DNA of 64,000 nt, taken from the NCBI GenBank assembly GCA_914767715.1, contig OU612068.1, positions 13,514,001-13,578,000 of the forward strand, read 5' to 3'. Shown here in pieces: positions 1-11,700 of this stretch (positions are counted from its first letter, which is position 1; every line of letters starts with the position of its first letter). The DNA is from Membranipora membranacea (taxonomy: Eukaryota > Bryozoa > Gymnolaemata > Cheilostomatida > Membraniporidae). Under the pieces are notes generated by a model. The model saw only the letters and a program-made list of their open reading frames with translations, was not told the origin of the DNA and made no database searches. The translations under genes were made by a program, and so were the position numbers.

Positions 1-951
1 AGAATCACCTAAACACTGTCGGTCGGCAAGCAAACCATATTTACACTTTTTCAAATTCAGATTTCAAGCATGCCAATTTGGTCGTCAGGGCACACTTGTG
101 ACTATGTTCGGTTCTCAAAAACTCAGCGCCATTCCTCTTCCCTTTAGTATGATCCCAATTTGACAATATACATCAGAGAGATCTACCCTTGAGTTGTGAG
201 GATGAACCATAATCATATAAATATCTATATATTTATGAGGTGTACTCACTCACCAAGACCTCTTATTAATGCCATTCTAATTTAGGATGTCGCATTTATT
301 AATATATATTATAAAATAATATAAAGTTCTTGTTGTTTCCAATCTGAGCGAGTTTTTTTTTTGTTGAAATAGTGTGGGGATCACACTCAAACAAACATAA
401 AAATTCCCAACAAAAAAAGTAGCCATTTGAAAACCAGCACTCTCCTTGACCATGCACACCAAGCAGTAGAGCCCTCAATACTTGGGATGTTTACATATTT
501 AGTTTGGCAGACCTTTATTTCTGTATTGCCAGGGTATGGCATAATGCCAGTAGTGTCAGACCATAGACTCAATAATATTATTAAGTCTATGTGTCAGACG
601 GAACACTATTTTAAGAAATCAGCGATAACTTTTAATGAGCGTGTAAGTAAAACATGGCCGACATATTTCTAATCTCAAAATAGTACCCTATGCATTCCTG
701 TATTTAATTACAGAAAATACGTTATAACACAGTGTAAGGATATATTCTTACTCTGTGGTTATAATGTTGCTTGCCTTTTTATAGACGAACGCAAGGCTTG
801 ATTGTATTACTATCACTAACTAACTATAAAAGTTGTGAGAAAAATGTTGCTGGTACACTCTGCTTGTAATAAATAGTGAAGTTGCCTTGCATGCAAAAAC
901 AGGGTTAGAAAATAGTATTTGGAATGCCAAGTATACAATGCATAACCTCAC
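1..951. other. No supported gene; contains one palindrome
   Basis: I see no convincing coding exon here. Several open frames of about 60-80 codons overlap on both strands around 280-670 without family similarity or plausible splice sites. Positions 562-591 form a near-perfect 30-bp palindrome whose half-site, CATAGACTTAATAATA, is also the terminal repeat of the element at 9207-9814. It may be a collapsed remnant of that family. Confidence 0.5.
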
Positions 952-1181
952 CTCATCCGGGCTTCCAGTAGGAGGACTGCCCACAGTGAAGTTTGCTCTG
1001 TGATTATTGATACCTCCCATACACCGAGCACCAGCACCTATACCCGGTATACCCGGTACATACGGGTAATCATCATCCATGTCAGGGTCCTCCAGTGACA
1101 TCCCAAAGTTTTGACAGGACATGCTAAGATTCACAGGCTACTACCTTTAGAGATATTAGTTGGTTGATGTTCAACACCCAT
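952..1181 (-). CDS. Candidate first coding exon of an unrecognised minus-strand gene
   Basis: A polypyrimidine tract ending in CAG lies just upstream on the minus strand (ending at 1182), so the exon would run 1181 down to 952 and finish at the donor GAG|GTGAGG. The first ATG (1181) opens a 16-codon upstream frame that stops. The next good frame starts at ATG 1122 and stays open for 57 codons to the donor in phase 0. The encoded segment is acidic near its start (residues DPDMDDDYPY) and then rich in Gly, Pro and Ser, like a disordered N-terminus. No domain is recognised. Downstream exons were not found in 1-951, so the gene, if real, leaves the window on the left. A single exon with no homology is weak evidence. 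Confidence 0.35.
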
Positions 1182-2296
1182 CTGAAAAAGGAAAAGGGTT
1201 TATCAAATATTATCACTTTTATAACTAGGAGTAGATTCTAGCTAGGGGTAATTTTAGGCCTAGCTAGTTGGTTTGTAAGCTAGCACCTATTGGCACAAGG
1301 TAAGGTTGGAGTTTATAATACAGTTATGAGGTTGAGATACTGTTAGCTGGCCATATATTTCCCTATTTCAAGCCAGTGTGAATTGGTGAACATTTTCGCC
1401 TGCAAATACTCTACTCCTCAAGGATATATGACACAATAGGCTACACCTATAAATCATATTATTGATTTGAATAATCAGCTGACTTCATTTTATTTATGGA
1501 AAAAAATCTGGTGTCTTTACCTCTCCTTTTTTGTCAATTACAGATGGGATGGTTTTTTTATTTGACAAGGATTATAATCAGCAGCATGCTGCATGTATAG
1601 CATATCAACCTGTGCACTGCCACTGCTGAAAATTCCAAAAGTTCAGCGGTGGAACATTTGTTACCTCTGGTGGATTATTGCAAAAGTTAATTAAAAAGGC
1701 ACCTCAATGCCCAACTTTTGCAACATCCTGTCAACAGTAGAGAGAACAAACATGCTCAACTAGCGCGGCCATTTGGTGGAGGGTTCTTCTATCTCAACAA
1801 TCGGGGCACTTGACCTATGGACCTAAGAATACTGCAGTGGGCCAGCGATCATGTCAACCTCTTCTCCAACAACGCAAAAGGAGAAGCTCTCCTCTCTGAT
1901 TGGAACTTGTTGCCGGTCCTTATTGGGGATAAAAAGCAGTTTATATGACAAGAAGATTAATTATATATACATACAGCAAAGGGAAAAAGATAACTCCATT
2001 GTAACAGTGAGCGTGGCATATTATAGTACTGCTTGTTACTGTACTCTTTTTCTCTTTGCTGTAAGTTACATACGTATGCCTAGGCTTAATACATAACAAG
2101 ACTACGATTCGTACATACTTCTTCTTCTTCTTCTAGTGATGTGCTAATGGTTTTCAAGCCATATAAACGCACAATTACATTTACATTTTAGGTGGTGCGC
2201 AAGAACAAAGTGGGTGCAGTGAAGGTTCGCTCGACAGCAGATGGTGAAGGGTGCAGGATGTGGTTATGTTGACATTCTGCTGCCGGTTGCCACGGC
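1182..2296. other. Intergenic, no feature seen
   Basis: No coding exon, RNA gene or repeat family was recognised. Short open frames (for example 1851-2096 on the plus strand) have no splice context or similarity. Confidence 0.4.
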
Positions 2297-2990
2297 TTAG
2301 AGCCGGGTCTTCATCTCCACTTGAGCAGCTGAGCGGAACTGCGCAAGGGTCGGTACCATCAACAGCGTAGGAGATAGACTATTCCATAGCCGGATGGCTG
2401 TCGGGACAAAGGCCATCCTGTACGCGTCGATTGCGGTGTGTGGCTGTATAAACCTGTAGTCATGGCCTGGTGATCTATGTAGCTGTAGTTGTGTCGGATG
2501 AATGTCCACGAGGTTGTGTACAATGCGGTACATCATCATCAGTTTGGCAGATTTCCTCCTGGCCTGAAGGGACTCCCAGTTGAGACGAGTGAGCATTTGA
2601 GTAATGCTGCTTTGTCTCCTGTAGTCTGAGCAAACAAACCTTGCCGCCTTTTTCTGGACAGATTCCAGTTTGTTTGTGTTCTTGGCAGTGTACGGGTCCC
2701 ATACACTGCAGGCGTAGTCTAGCTTGGTTCGCACCAGAGTCTTGTAGCTCAGATCTTTGATTTCCTGAGTACACCGGTAGAGGTTCCTCTGAAGGAAATA
2801 GAGCTTGTTGTGGGCAGCAGTTGCAGTGGCTTGGATGTGCTCGTTCCATGATCCGTCCTTGCTGATAGTGACACCAAGGTAGGTCACCTTGTCAGTTCTC
2901 AGTAGGTCTGTCCCACGGATGGAGTAGTGGTTAAGGATCTGCACTTTCTTCTTCGAGATGGACATGACTTCACATTTCCCATACATAGGA
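2297..2990 (-). mobile_element. LINE fragment: C-terminal part of a non-LTR reverse transcriptase ORF
   Basis: The minus strand holds an uninterrupted 229-codon stretch ending at a stop at 2297-2299. It matches the region after the catalytic core of CR1/Jockey/L2-type LINE reverse transcriptases. It carries the YLGVTIS motif of the thumb/connection region, then a Lys/Arg-rich helical segment with LDYACSVWDPY, and finally the usual C-terminal signature FVPTAIRLWNSLS. The catalytic YADD box and everything before it are missing, so the copy is 5'-truncated at about 2990. The frame is intact over its whole length, which suggests a fairly recent insertion. The exact clade cannot be fixed by eye. 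Confidence 0.85.
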
Positions 2991-4357
2991 CTACTAGACT
3001 ACTGCATTGCCTAACTTCGGGCCTTGTGCGTTGGCTCAATGTCAGGAGATGCAGTCGTCTTATAGGCCCTACTTATTTATGGGTTTGAAGGCCTACTAAA
3101 CTAATCTTCAATCATAGTCAATCAAAATTCATCAATCAAAGCAAGTAGTATGACTCATTGCTAAATGGCACATACACCCCATAAACAGTAGAGTACGTAG
3201 TTGTTGGTCATTTTATCAATGAACTTCCTCTCAGGGAAGAGGGAGTTCATTGATTTTATCATCATGGTCTTACAATACAGCAGGTTCACTGCTTGTCACT
3301 CCAGTAAGTAGATAGATGTACAGATGCATAACAACTACAGTACCTGACCATTGGTTGAATGAGTTATACAAGTCACAAGGCCACTAAATACCTACTCCTC
3401 ATATCCATTTTCTGTACACTCAAACTTCTAACAGGTAAGACCCCCTTTTATGTTTATGTGACTTCTCTGCAAATTTTCCACTAAAGCAATATAATCCTAG
3501 CCTGGGTTTGTACACCCATCTACCAATAATTTGACAATTTTGATATTGATTCTACTTTACCTGCATTTTGTCATACATGCACTATAACATTAAGGCGTTA
3601 GATACATTTTGATGAGAGGATAACTCCTAGAATTTTACTAAATTAGTTTGAATATTCTGTTTTTTGCAAGCGGCCTGAAACCAGGGAGGGTGAAACAGTC
3701 ATGACTTCTGAATCTGAACTAGTTTCCTTGCAGATCAGCATTATGTGAATGATTATTGAATTGCGAATATTTTTGGTGGTATCTGGTGAAATTTCGAGCT
3801 GGTTGTAATCACTGATTTATAATACATTATAAATATTAATATTAATTAATATTATAAATCAGTGGTTGTAATGGTTATATTGTACCCACTGAGGTATATA
3901 TTCCATGTCAATGATTGTACCTAACAAAATTTTGCACCATATCCGTATACTGAACCGCCAAAAATTGGAATAAAGATTGTAAAATCATCAAAAAGAGACG
4001 GTAAAAAATAGAAAAATAGTTGTACAAATGATTATGGGTCTCCTATCTTTAAATTACTACTGTTAGTGGTGGGCTTTGTACAAGAATTGATAATTGCATA
4101 TCAAAAGACTTTTAAATTATCCAGGTTCCCACATAGCATAGCGTAGAGTTGCAGACTCTCAAAAAGAAGGGAGGAACAACTGTTATGAGTGATGACATAG
4201 AAAAAGTGGTACTCATCATCGCATGAATAAATTTAATTTAATACATCTACATCACATTCTATGGTTTATCATTACCCTGACTAATTCTTACAATCTTTTT
4301 AGCAAGTATTTTGGGCGAAAGGTGAAATCTACTTAGATTAAAGTCTCAAGTAATTAT
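2991..4357. other. Intergenic, AT-rich, with short inverted repeats
   Basis: No gene is supported. Two short inverted repeats are visible. One, at about 3214-3258, has arms around ATCAATGAACT. The other, at about 3808-3868, is an AT-rich hairpin with arms around CACTGATTTATAAT. Confidence 0.4.
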
Positions 4358-6106
4358 CTTTGTATCGTGGCCCAGAAAGCCGGATAAAATTAAACTTATC
4401 TGCTGTGAATTTAATTTAAAAAAGGCCTGAATTGAATTAAACATTTTAGTGAATTTAATCAAACTTTTCTGCATTAAACTTTTCTGCATCAAACTTTTCT
4501 CCTCTTAATCAAACTTTTCTACTCTGAATTAAACTTTTCTATTCTGCATCAAACTTTTCTGTTCTGCATCAAACTTTTATACTCTGCATCAAACTTTTTG
4601 TTCTGCTGCATCAAACTTTTCTACTCTGAACCAAACTTTTCCGCTCCACTGATATCAACCACCCTATATACTATGTATTACTGTATGTAGGTCCTCATTC
4701 TACAAATTTGCCTCACAGAATATTTTGGTGCACATTTTGTTAGAAGGAAGATGAAAGATGGGTAACCAGCTATTTTTGGGCGTTCCCAGTACAAATATTT
4801 TATACCATACATGCAGGTCTATTATTTAAGATTTGGTACCATACAGGCTGTTATCCTCAGCTTTATAAACTAAAAGTTTTTAAGCAGGGAATTTCAATAA
4901 TACACAGGTATAAGAAATCAATACATTTATAAATATTTGTTGAATTCCCAAATAGCTTTTACAGCAATGGGACCTTTTGTCGTATACAGTCACGATGAAA
5001 CTTCAATTTCATTTGTGGGCCTAACCACTACTCTTATCATTCTTGTTAGTCAGCGAACAAGCCTAGTTTTTGGGAACAAACTTTAATAGCGACCTTAACT
5101 ATACTAAGGGCAACAGCTTATCACCAGCCCTAGACTGACTGGCCTCAAATCTTTCTTATACTATACAAAAAGGGAATTTTTATTGCTATCTTACTAATGG
5201 TAAAGTCATAAAATTTATTCTTCCACTCATTACCAATAATCGATTTCCATGAAATTTCTATAGTAACCATTACAATATAACATTTAAAAAAAATGAAGCA
5301 ATTAATGTATGGACATTGTTTTCTGCTAGCTTGACAATATGAACTCTGCAGCAATCTAAGTGAGGTCACTACAAATAAATGGGCTTATGGTTTTGCTGGC
5401 CACAATCCTCACCCAAAAACCTAATTCATTCTGTTAGCAGAGTCTGACCTAATACCACAATTTCAAACAATTTGTCAAACTGTTAATTGATACTGATACA
5501 AACATGACAATTCACACCAGTGGGTTGCTGCATAACCACACAGGAGATAATACAACTTTGATAATATGGACAGGCTAAAATTGCAGTTCAAGAAAACATC
5601 CCAATACATTAGGTAAATTTACTCTTACTGGGAGTTTTTACCTAGGTAATATATACAGATGTAATAATAGTATTCCAAGTGGTGCGGAGGTTTTTGCAAG
5701 GGCCAGCCTCTACTAGGGTAATTATTTTAGTAAGAGCAGGTGTCATGAAATAGAATTGAATCTGGTCAGATGCCAGCTCTTTGTTTTCTATGAGGTTTTA
5801 TTGCTTTGCATCAGCAGAATGTTATACATTTTTGTTAGCAATCTGACTCATACATACTCAGACTCATACATGATAATAGCTTAGCTTCAGGGTATAGCCT
5901 AACGAAATTTGTGAAAGGATGGGTCCGAAGAGAATGCGACTTTCTGTCTGTTGAGACAATCAACAATTTCTATGATGATTCACTTTTCACATTTATGTGC
6001 TGGACGGGTTTAGAATCCAACATACATGAAGAAATAATAATCTGTCTAGAAAAGCAAACAGAGGGTCTCCCTGTATAAACCAGTTTAAATAGAGATTTCT
6101 GATATA

Positions 6107-6454
6107 CCCTATAGGAGTTTAATTTAGCTAGAGTTTAATTTCGCTATCTGGACCAGGTACTAAATTTCACTAGTACTAAATTTCGCTAGTAGGCTTACTA
6201 GTGAAATTTTTTTTAAAAATGTCCTAGTTGGGATACATACCCAGGGCATAAATCTCCATCCGATTGCAAGGCAGACACTTAAACCACTACACCACGCTAG
6301 CTTGAATGCATGGGTAAGGTGTATTCCTGTATAATTCTACATTGTTTATGAAACTATGGTGGGTGAGTTTAATTTAAGTTACACTTAATTTAGCAACCTA
6401 GGCAACAACTGGAAAGCGAATCCTAAATGCCGCGAGAACTAAACTCCTATAGGG
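6107..6454. mobile_element. 348-bp MITE with TA target duplication (Tc1/mariner-like)
   Basis: The ends are inverted repeats, CCCTATAGGAGTTTA at 6107 and its complement ending at 6454. Each is flanked by TA (6105-6106 and 6455-6456), the hallmark of Tc1/mariner insertion. The element lies inside the larger inverted-repeat element. It carries a tRNA-like sequence in its middle and has no coding capacity. Confidence 0.6.
6230..6303 (-). pseudogene. tRNA-derived sequence (Ala-like), probably a SINE head or tRNA pseudogene
   Basis: Read on the minus strand, this 70-odd-base stretch has a pol III A-box-like sequence (GTGGTGTAGTGGTTTAAGTG), an anticodon-arm-like CTGCCTTGCAAT with TGC in the loop, and a B-box/T-arm-like GGGTATGTATCCC. 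The acceptor and anticodon stems pair poorly, and it is embedded in a MITE. I therefore do not call it a functional tRNA gene. Confidence 0.5.
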
Positions 6455-6880
6455 TAGCTGTTCGAAATGTTTGGGAGAAACGTATTGTCCATGCTGTGTG
6501 ACTGTGGCCTTGATAAAGACATGCCATGCAGTTCTATTGCAAATCATCGATGATGGATTGAAATGAAAGCCTATTGACTATGAACTATTGGTAGACTGAG
6601 GACCTACATACAGCAATGTATAATATAGGGCGGTTGATATCAATGGAGCGGAAAAGTTTGATTCAGAGTAGAAAAGTTTGATGCAGAGTAGAAAAGTTTG
6701 ATGCAGAACAGAAAAGTTTGATGCAGAACAGAAAAGTTTGATGCAGAACAGAAAAGTTTGATGCAGAGAAGTTTGATTAAATTCAATGAAATGTTTAATT
6801 CAATTCAGGCCTTTTTAAATTAAATTCACAGCAGATAAGTTTAGTTTTATCCGGCTTTCTGGGCCACAGTATCTTTGTGC

Positions 6881-7917
6881 TACAGAGAATTCAAAACAAA
6901 AACAGTTGCAATGAATCTATATGTAACCTCTTTTCTATTTTGATACCGCATTGATATCTGGCTTCGGTTATTTGAGTTCTTTATGGGAACTTAGCATGGG
7001 AAGACAAAAATTGAAAAATAATGATGTTTGTCAGATATTTACACAAACATCAATACCACCATAAAAAGCCAGCTTTCTAGACAGCAGCAAAATAGGAAAA
7101 GTGGTTACACTTCAATGACTGTTATATATGTCTGATACATGGGATCATTGCAGCTGTTTTCGGCTGTTTCTCGTCATTAATGACGGCAGACCCGTAAACC
7201 CTTTTTTAACCACTTATTCTGATATGCTCTGTTCTGGTAAAAGTTGTATGTACCATCATTGTATGTTTGTTTGCTTTCCATGTTGCCGGCAGCCTTTCAG
7301 CAATTATTTGTTTATAGGACAATTTCATGTAAGGCATGTATCTGTCTAACCTTATCCTGCCAATTTATTGGATGAGAGTTTTCAAATTAAATAACCCATT
7401 CCCACTCAGTTTGAAAATTTTTGATCGTATGGGCTTGAAACTAACTATATCCATACCAGGCTGTATCTGATCTCTCATCAACCCTCTCGAGTTTCAGTTT
7501 CTCGCGCTGTTGAGAGGATGAAAGCTGACTTTGAAATTGAAAACTATACAAGGGGTTGAAAGATTCTCAACTATATATTGATTAAAGTTTGGTGCATTTG
7601 AGGTATTTTCATCGGGATAACTAGGGATGGTAACATTTAATTAAGTAAAGGCAGTGCGATATTTTTGTGGGAATTCACACTGTAGTTTAAGGCTGCCCCA
7701 AGTGCTGTATACTTAAGAGGATGACTGTAATTTTTCAATGGAAATCAATGCTGTATGTGTATGAGATGGTCAGTAAGAGCAGTAAACTCCCAAAAGCCAT
7801 AATATGTTTTAGCACAGATGAGTAAGACTTATAAAACTGTTGCTTTAGCTACATTGGTAGGTTGATTAAAAAAAAGGTGGATTTAAATCAGATGTCTTAT
7901 CACACGCCACATCTCAA
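6881..7917. other. Intergenic, nothing recognised
   Basis: No exon, RNA gene or repeat family was recognised. The open frame at 7128-7349 has no similarity I know of and no splice context. Confidence 0.4.
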
Positions 7918-7920
7918 AGC

Positions 7921-8135
7921 ATGGGCGGCGAAATATTAATTGTCTTAGTGGCGAGGCCGCAATATCTGCGCCAAGTTACTCTCTGTTTGCAGGCAGGTCG
8001 GAGCACACCTGGGGGCCAGCCAATCACCATTAGTCGATGGACTGCAGTGGGATTTGAACTTACGACCTTCAACATTTGCATGCTTAAGGAACGGCGCTCA
8101 GACCAACTGAGCCACCTCCTACTCCTGGAGGGTAT
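7921..8135 (-). mobile_element. tRNA-derived SINE
   Basis: The minus strand starts near 8135 with a tRNA-like head. An A-box-like TGGCTCAGTTGGTCTGAGCG is followed about 45 bases later by a clear B box, AAGTTCAAATCCCACTGCAG. After the head comes an unrelated body of about 130 bp running to about 7921. This head-plus-body structure is typical of tRNA-derived SINEs. The exact ends and the target duplication were not resolved. Confidence 0.6.
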
Positions 8136-8779
8136 TCGCTCACCATATTGACATTGGCATGCTACACTGTGTTATCTCCTTAATGGGGTGATGCGAAAAA
8201 ACAGCTGTAAAGGCTTAATTCATTGAAGGTATTTAGAGCAATACAACTGAAAGCTAGACATCACTTTCTATCTGAAAGCTGCCGGGAGAAAACCTTTATC
8301 AGAAATGCGCGGGCTGCCGGTAACAGTGTAAGTTTGCTCTCTCTTTTTACGTCTCTAGGTCAAATTTACATTAAATTTGACTGCATTTGTTTAACTTTTA
8401 TTGTATTTGTGTGTCACCAGTGACTTGAGGGGAATTAAATGAAACTTGATTTAACATGTCTGTATTTGTCTGATATCCAGACTTTGTGATCTGGATTAAG
8501 GCCAGGTTTGAACAATATTAAGTTAGTTATAAGTTTCATTACACTAAGTTAGACATAAAGATGAATCTTTGTGGTAGATGGTGATGGTAGAGATTGTGGA
8601 TGTATGAAAAAAGATCAGAAGGGAGTCGTTTTGCTTGTCTCAAATTCAGTTCATGTGGTCTCAGCATTACAACTGTATGCATCCAGGGAGAATGGAACAG
8701 GGAGGAGTCTGCACTTGATAGGCCACGCCTATTTTTATAACATGATCTCCCTGATGCAGCCATAGAGTTAACTCTATGG

Positions 8780-11700
8780 ATGCAGCTAACACAGATTTAT
8801 TGTTGTAGTTGTCTGCTCCTCCTTTTCCTGATTGTCGCTGAGAAGCGCTGTCTTGCTAATGATGAATCGATCGTAAGACCTGATGTTGGTTTGAGTGATC
8901 AGCTGAAGCAGGTTATGAGCTACTATGATGCCAAGTTCAGTGAGATGGAAAGTCGTCTCACTTCAAGAATAATACACCTAGAATCTAAGCTTTCAGAGGT
9001 TTGAAAATTATAACTTCATACCTCCTATAGCTATGCTTCAATATGAAGCATGTAATAACAGGAACATTCACATCTTATTGATGTAGCTGCATATTCTCAG
9101 AATGCCTCCTTCGACATGTTAGCCACCAGTTTATTTAATTGGCAATTATATCACCAATTTCCTGTGCAAAAACTAACAGACATTGATTGTTATAATTGGC
9201 TCATATCATAGACTTAATAATAAACATAGACAGGACACCATATACAGCTGAAGTGAGGCACTTAATTGTGGGGCGACGTAACGTCATTGGAAGGTAGATC
9301 AAGTTTGATCCATTTTACCCCCATTGGAATTGCCCCCCCCCCTCTCGGCGTGTCAGTAGAGGGGGGGGGGGCAATTTCCTTGGGGGTAAAATGGATCAAA
9401 CTTGATCTAATTGGAAGGTGTAGAAGCAATGATGCAATCATTGATTTACTGTCCATTATTCGGGTTTTCTGTTCATAACTCGATCAATTTTGATCAAATT
9501 TTGAATTTGAAAATTGCTTTACAATCAGCAGCATCTTGTCATCAACTTGATGCTATTTCTTCTTGGAAAAAATTTTTGTTGCCTAAAATTAGTACCGAAC
9601 TGTTCAGGACAAGCTGCTATATATTGTAATTTTCAAACTCAAAATCCGATAAAAATTTATCGAGTTATCGACTAAAAACATGGATTTTGGACAGTAAATC
9701 AAAGATAGCATCATTGCTTCGACACCTTCCGATGTCGTTACGTCACCCACAATTAAGTGCCTCAATGCTAATGCTCCATATAGTGTCCTGTCTAGGTATA
9801 TTATTAAGTCTATGGCTCATATACATAATCTTAGATAGAGTATTCACCAATATTAGAATTAAACAACAGTGATATGTATGCGGCAGCGCAATTAATGTTT
9901 TAATGTTTTATAGTCAATATAATACATACAATGTCGTATTGTTTCCAGTGCAGTGGGAAGGAAGAGAAACGACAGGTGTCCTCCAACTCACTGGATGGAG
10001 CTCTACAGACCATTCTAAAGCACTTTAAACACCAGGGGGAGGCCGTTGAAGGTAAACAGACTACAACACAAATATTTTCAATTTATGTGATAACGTTAAA
10101 TTACACAGTACACACTACCAATACTACTTTTTTTGACAACACTAAAGCTACCATTTTTAATTATTTACCAATTCACATAAGATCAAGTCCAACCATATCA
10201 CATTTTAAGAGATCATCCAGATAATATTTCTCATCAATTATGCATCATTGACATCTTTGTGACTTTATTTTTTTCTTTTCATTTGGGTTTTCTGCAGAAC
10301 AATCTAAACGAATGAGTATTATCCAAAAATAAAGTTTGTAAACACTGCTTTGCCTCAAAAATCATTCCTGCTCGGCTGCTCCTTGACTTGATATGAAAGT
10401 TTGACAACTGACCATGTTTAATGGTCTGATTGTTTGACTTGTTGGTTTTTATTTCATTGTTGATTTTATTTTTTTACCAGTACCTGAGACACAGAGATAT
10501 GATAACAACACGGCAGCGGCTGTGGCAGCGGTGGCAGCTAAGATTGGTGCTGTATACACAAGATGGGGCAGGACTGTCTGTGACTCCGACTCTGCATTGA
10601 TCTATTCAGGTATACCACTGTGAGCTTGGTGTACTAATCAGGCCCGTAGTTTAGGTAGGGAGGCACTGGCCTAAAGACACCATAATTGAATAATCCATGT
10701 CAGAATCAGCTCCTCTGAGATTTCCATTCGCCAATTATAAGCCTTAAACTGCTTGGGGAGAAACTTACAGCAACCTTCTTGGTGATGGTTCAGTTTTGCC
10801 TTGGACTTATGCCTCCCCTACCATTTTTGCTAAACTATGGCCCTGTATGTTGCTCCTGTGGGTTGGTAAATAATCATCGTACGGGTCACTAACCATTATA
10901 TAATCTGAGTACATCCTTTAATTCACACCACACCTTTCTTTGGCTTCATATACGGCTATAAGATAGCAAGAGAAAAAAGTATGTATTATATATTTCAGCT
11001 TAATTCAATCATTTTATCACCTGTGGTACGACATCAATTACCATAATATCCAAGAAGTCACCATCATGTAGCGGACCGGTTGGTTGGTAAAGCTGCCTAC
11101 TGTCGCAGCCAAATTGTTCAATTTTAAAGAAGGAAAGCCAGTAGCAAGTCGTCTTGTATACGAAAGTGTTATTGAGTTCATCTTCTATTTTTACATTTTA
11201 AATTTTGCACGGAGGTGAATCGTTTACAGTTGGTTTTTCAATATATATATATTACTTTTAATGTTTTTTTTTGCCAAATTGGACAATGAACTTAAAACTA
11301 CAGCTCTGAAAGGCATCTAGATTTATCTTTTGCAGGATTTGCTGCTGGTACATACTATTCAACACCAGGAGGTGGTGCAAACTACCAGTGCATGCCCCTG
11401 GATCCGGAGTACAGTGAGTATGTCCCTGGTGGAAATAGTGCCGGATTGACTGGAGCTGAATATGAAACCAGTGGCTCAATATTCAATTCGGTACATGATC
11501 ACAACGTACCATGTGCTCGCTGTTATACCAGTAACTCAGCCACCATGATGATCCCTGGAAAGAGAACCTGTCCTCCCAGCTGGAAAGAAGAGTTCCAAGG
11601 TCAGTTTTTAATAGAGCCGTAGTTTAGAAAAAAATACAGGGGAGGCAAAAGTCCAAGGCGAGTGCGAAACATCACCAGGAGAGGTGCTGTACGCTGCTTC

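Larger units (their letters stand above)
4358..6880. mobile_element. 2.5-kb element with ~300-bp terminal inverted repeats
   Basis: The segment 4358-4720 reappears as its reverse complement at about 6575-6880. Both arms contain, in mirrored order, the same landmarks: an outer end reading GTGGCCCAGAAAGCCGGATA, a subterminal stretch of AT-rich sequence, an array of 20-22 bp tandem repeats (core CATCAAACTTTTCT, about nine units per arm), then GATATCAACC and TGTATGTAGGTCCTCA. The interior (4720-6575) has no open frame resembling a transposase. This looks like a non-autonomous foldback-type DNA element. It could also be a plain inverted duplication. The host of the transposase and the target-site duplication were not identified. 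Confidence 0.6.

Noticed and set aside
6230-6303. Functional tRNA gene
   Set aside because: Control-box-like motifs are present but the acceptor and anticodon stems do not pair well, and the sequence lies inside a MITE.
8040-8135. Functional tRNA gene on the minus strand
   Set aside because: A good B box is present, but the arms do not fold into a full cloverleaf and an unrelated body follows. A SINE is more likely.
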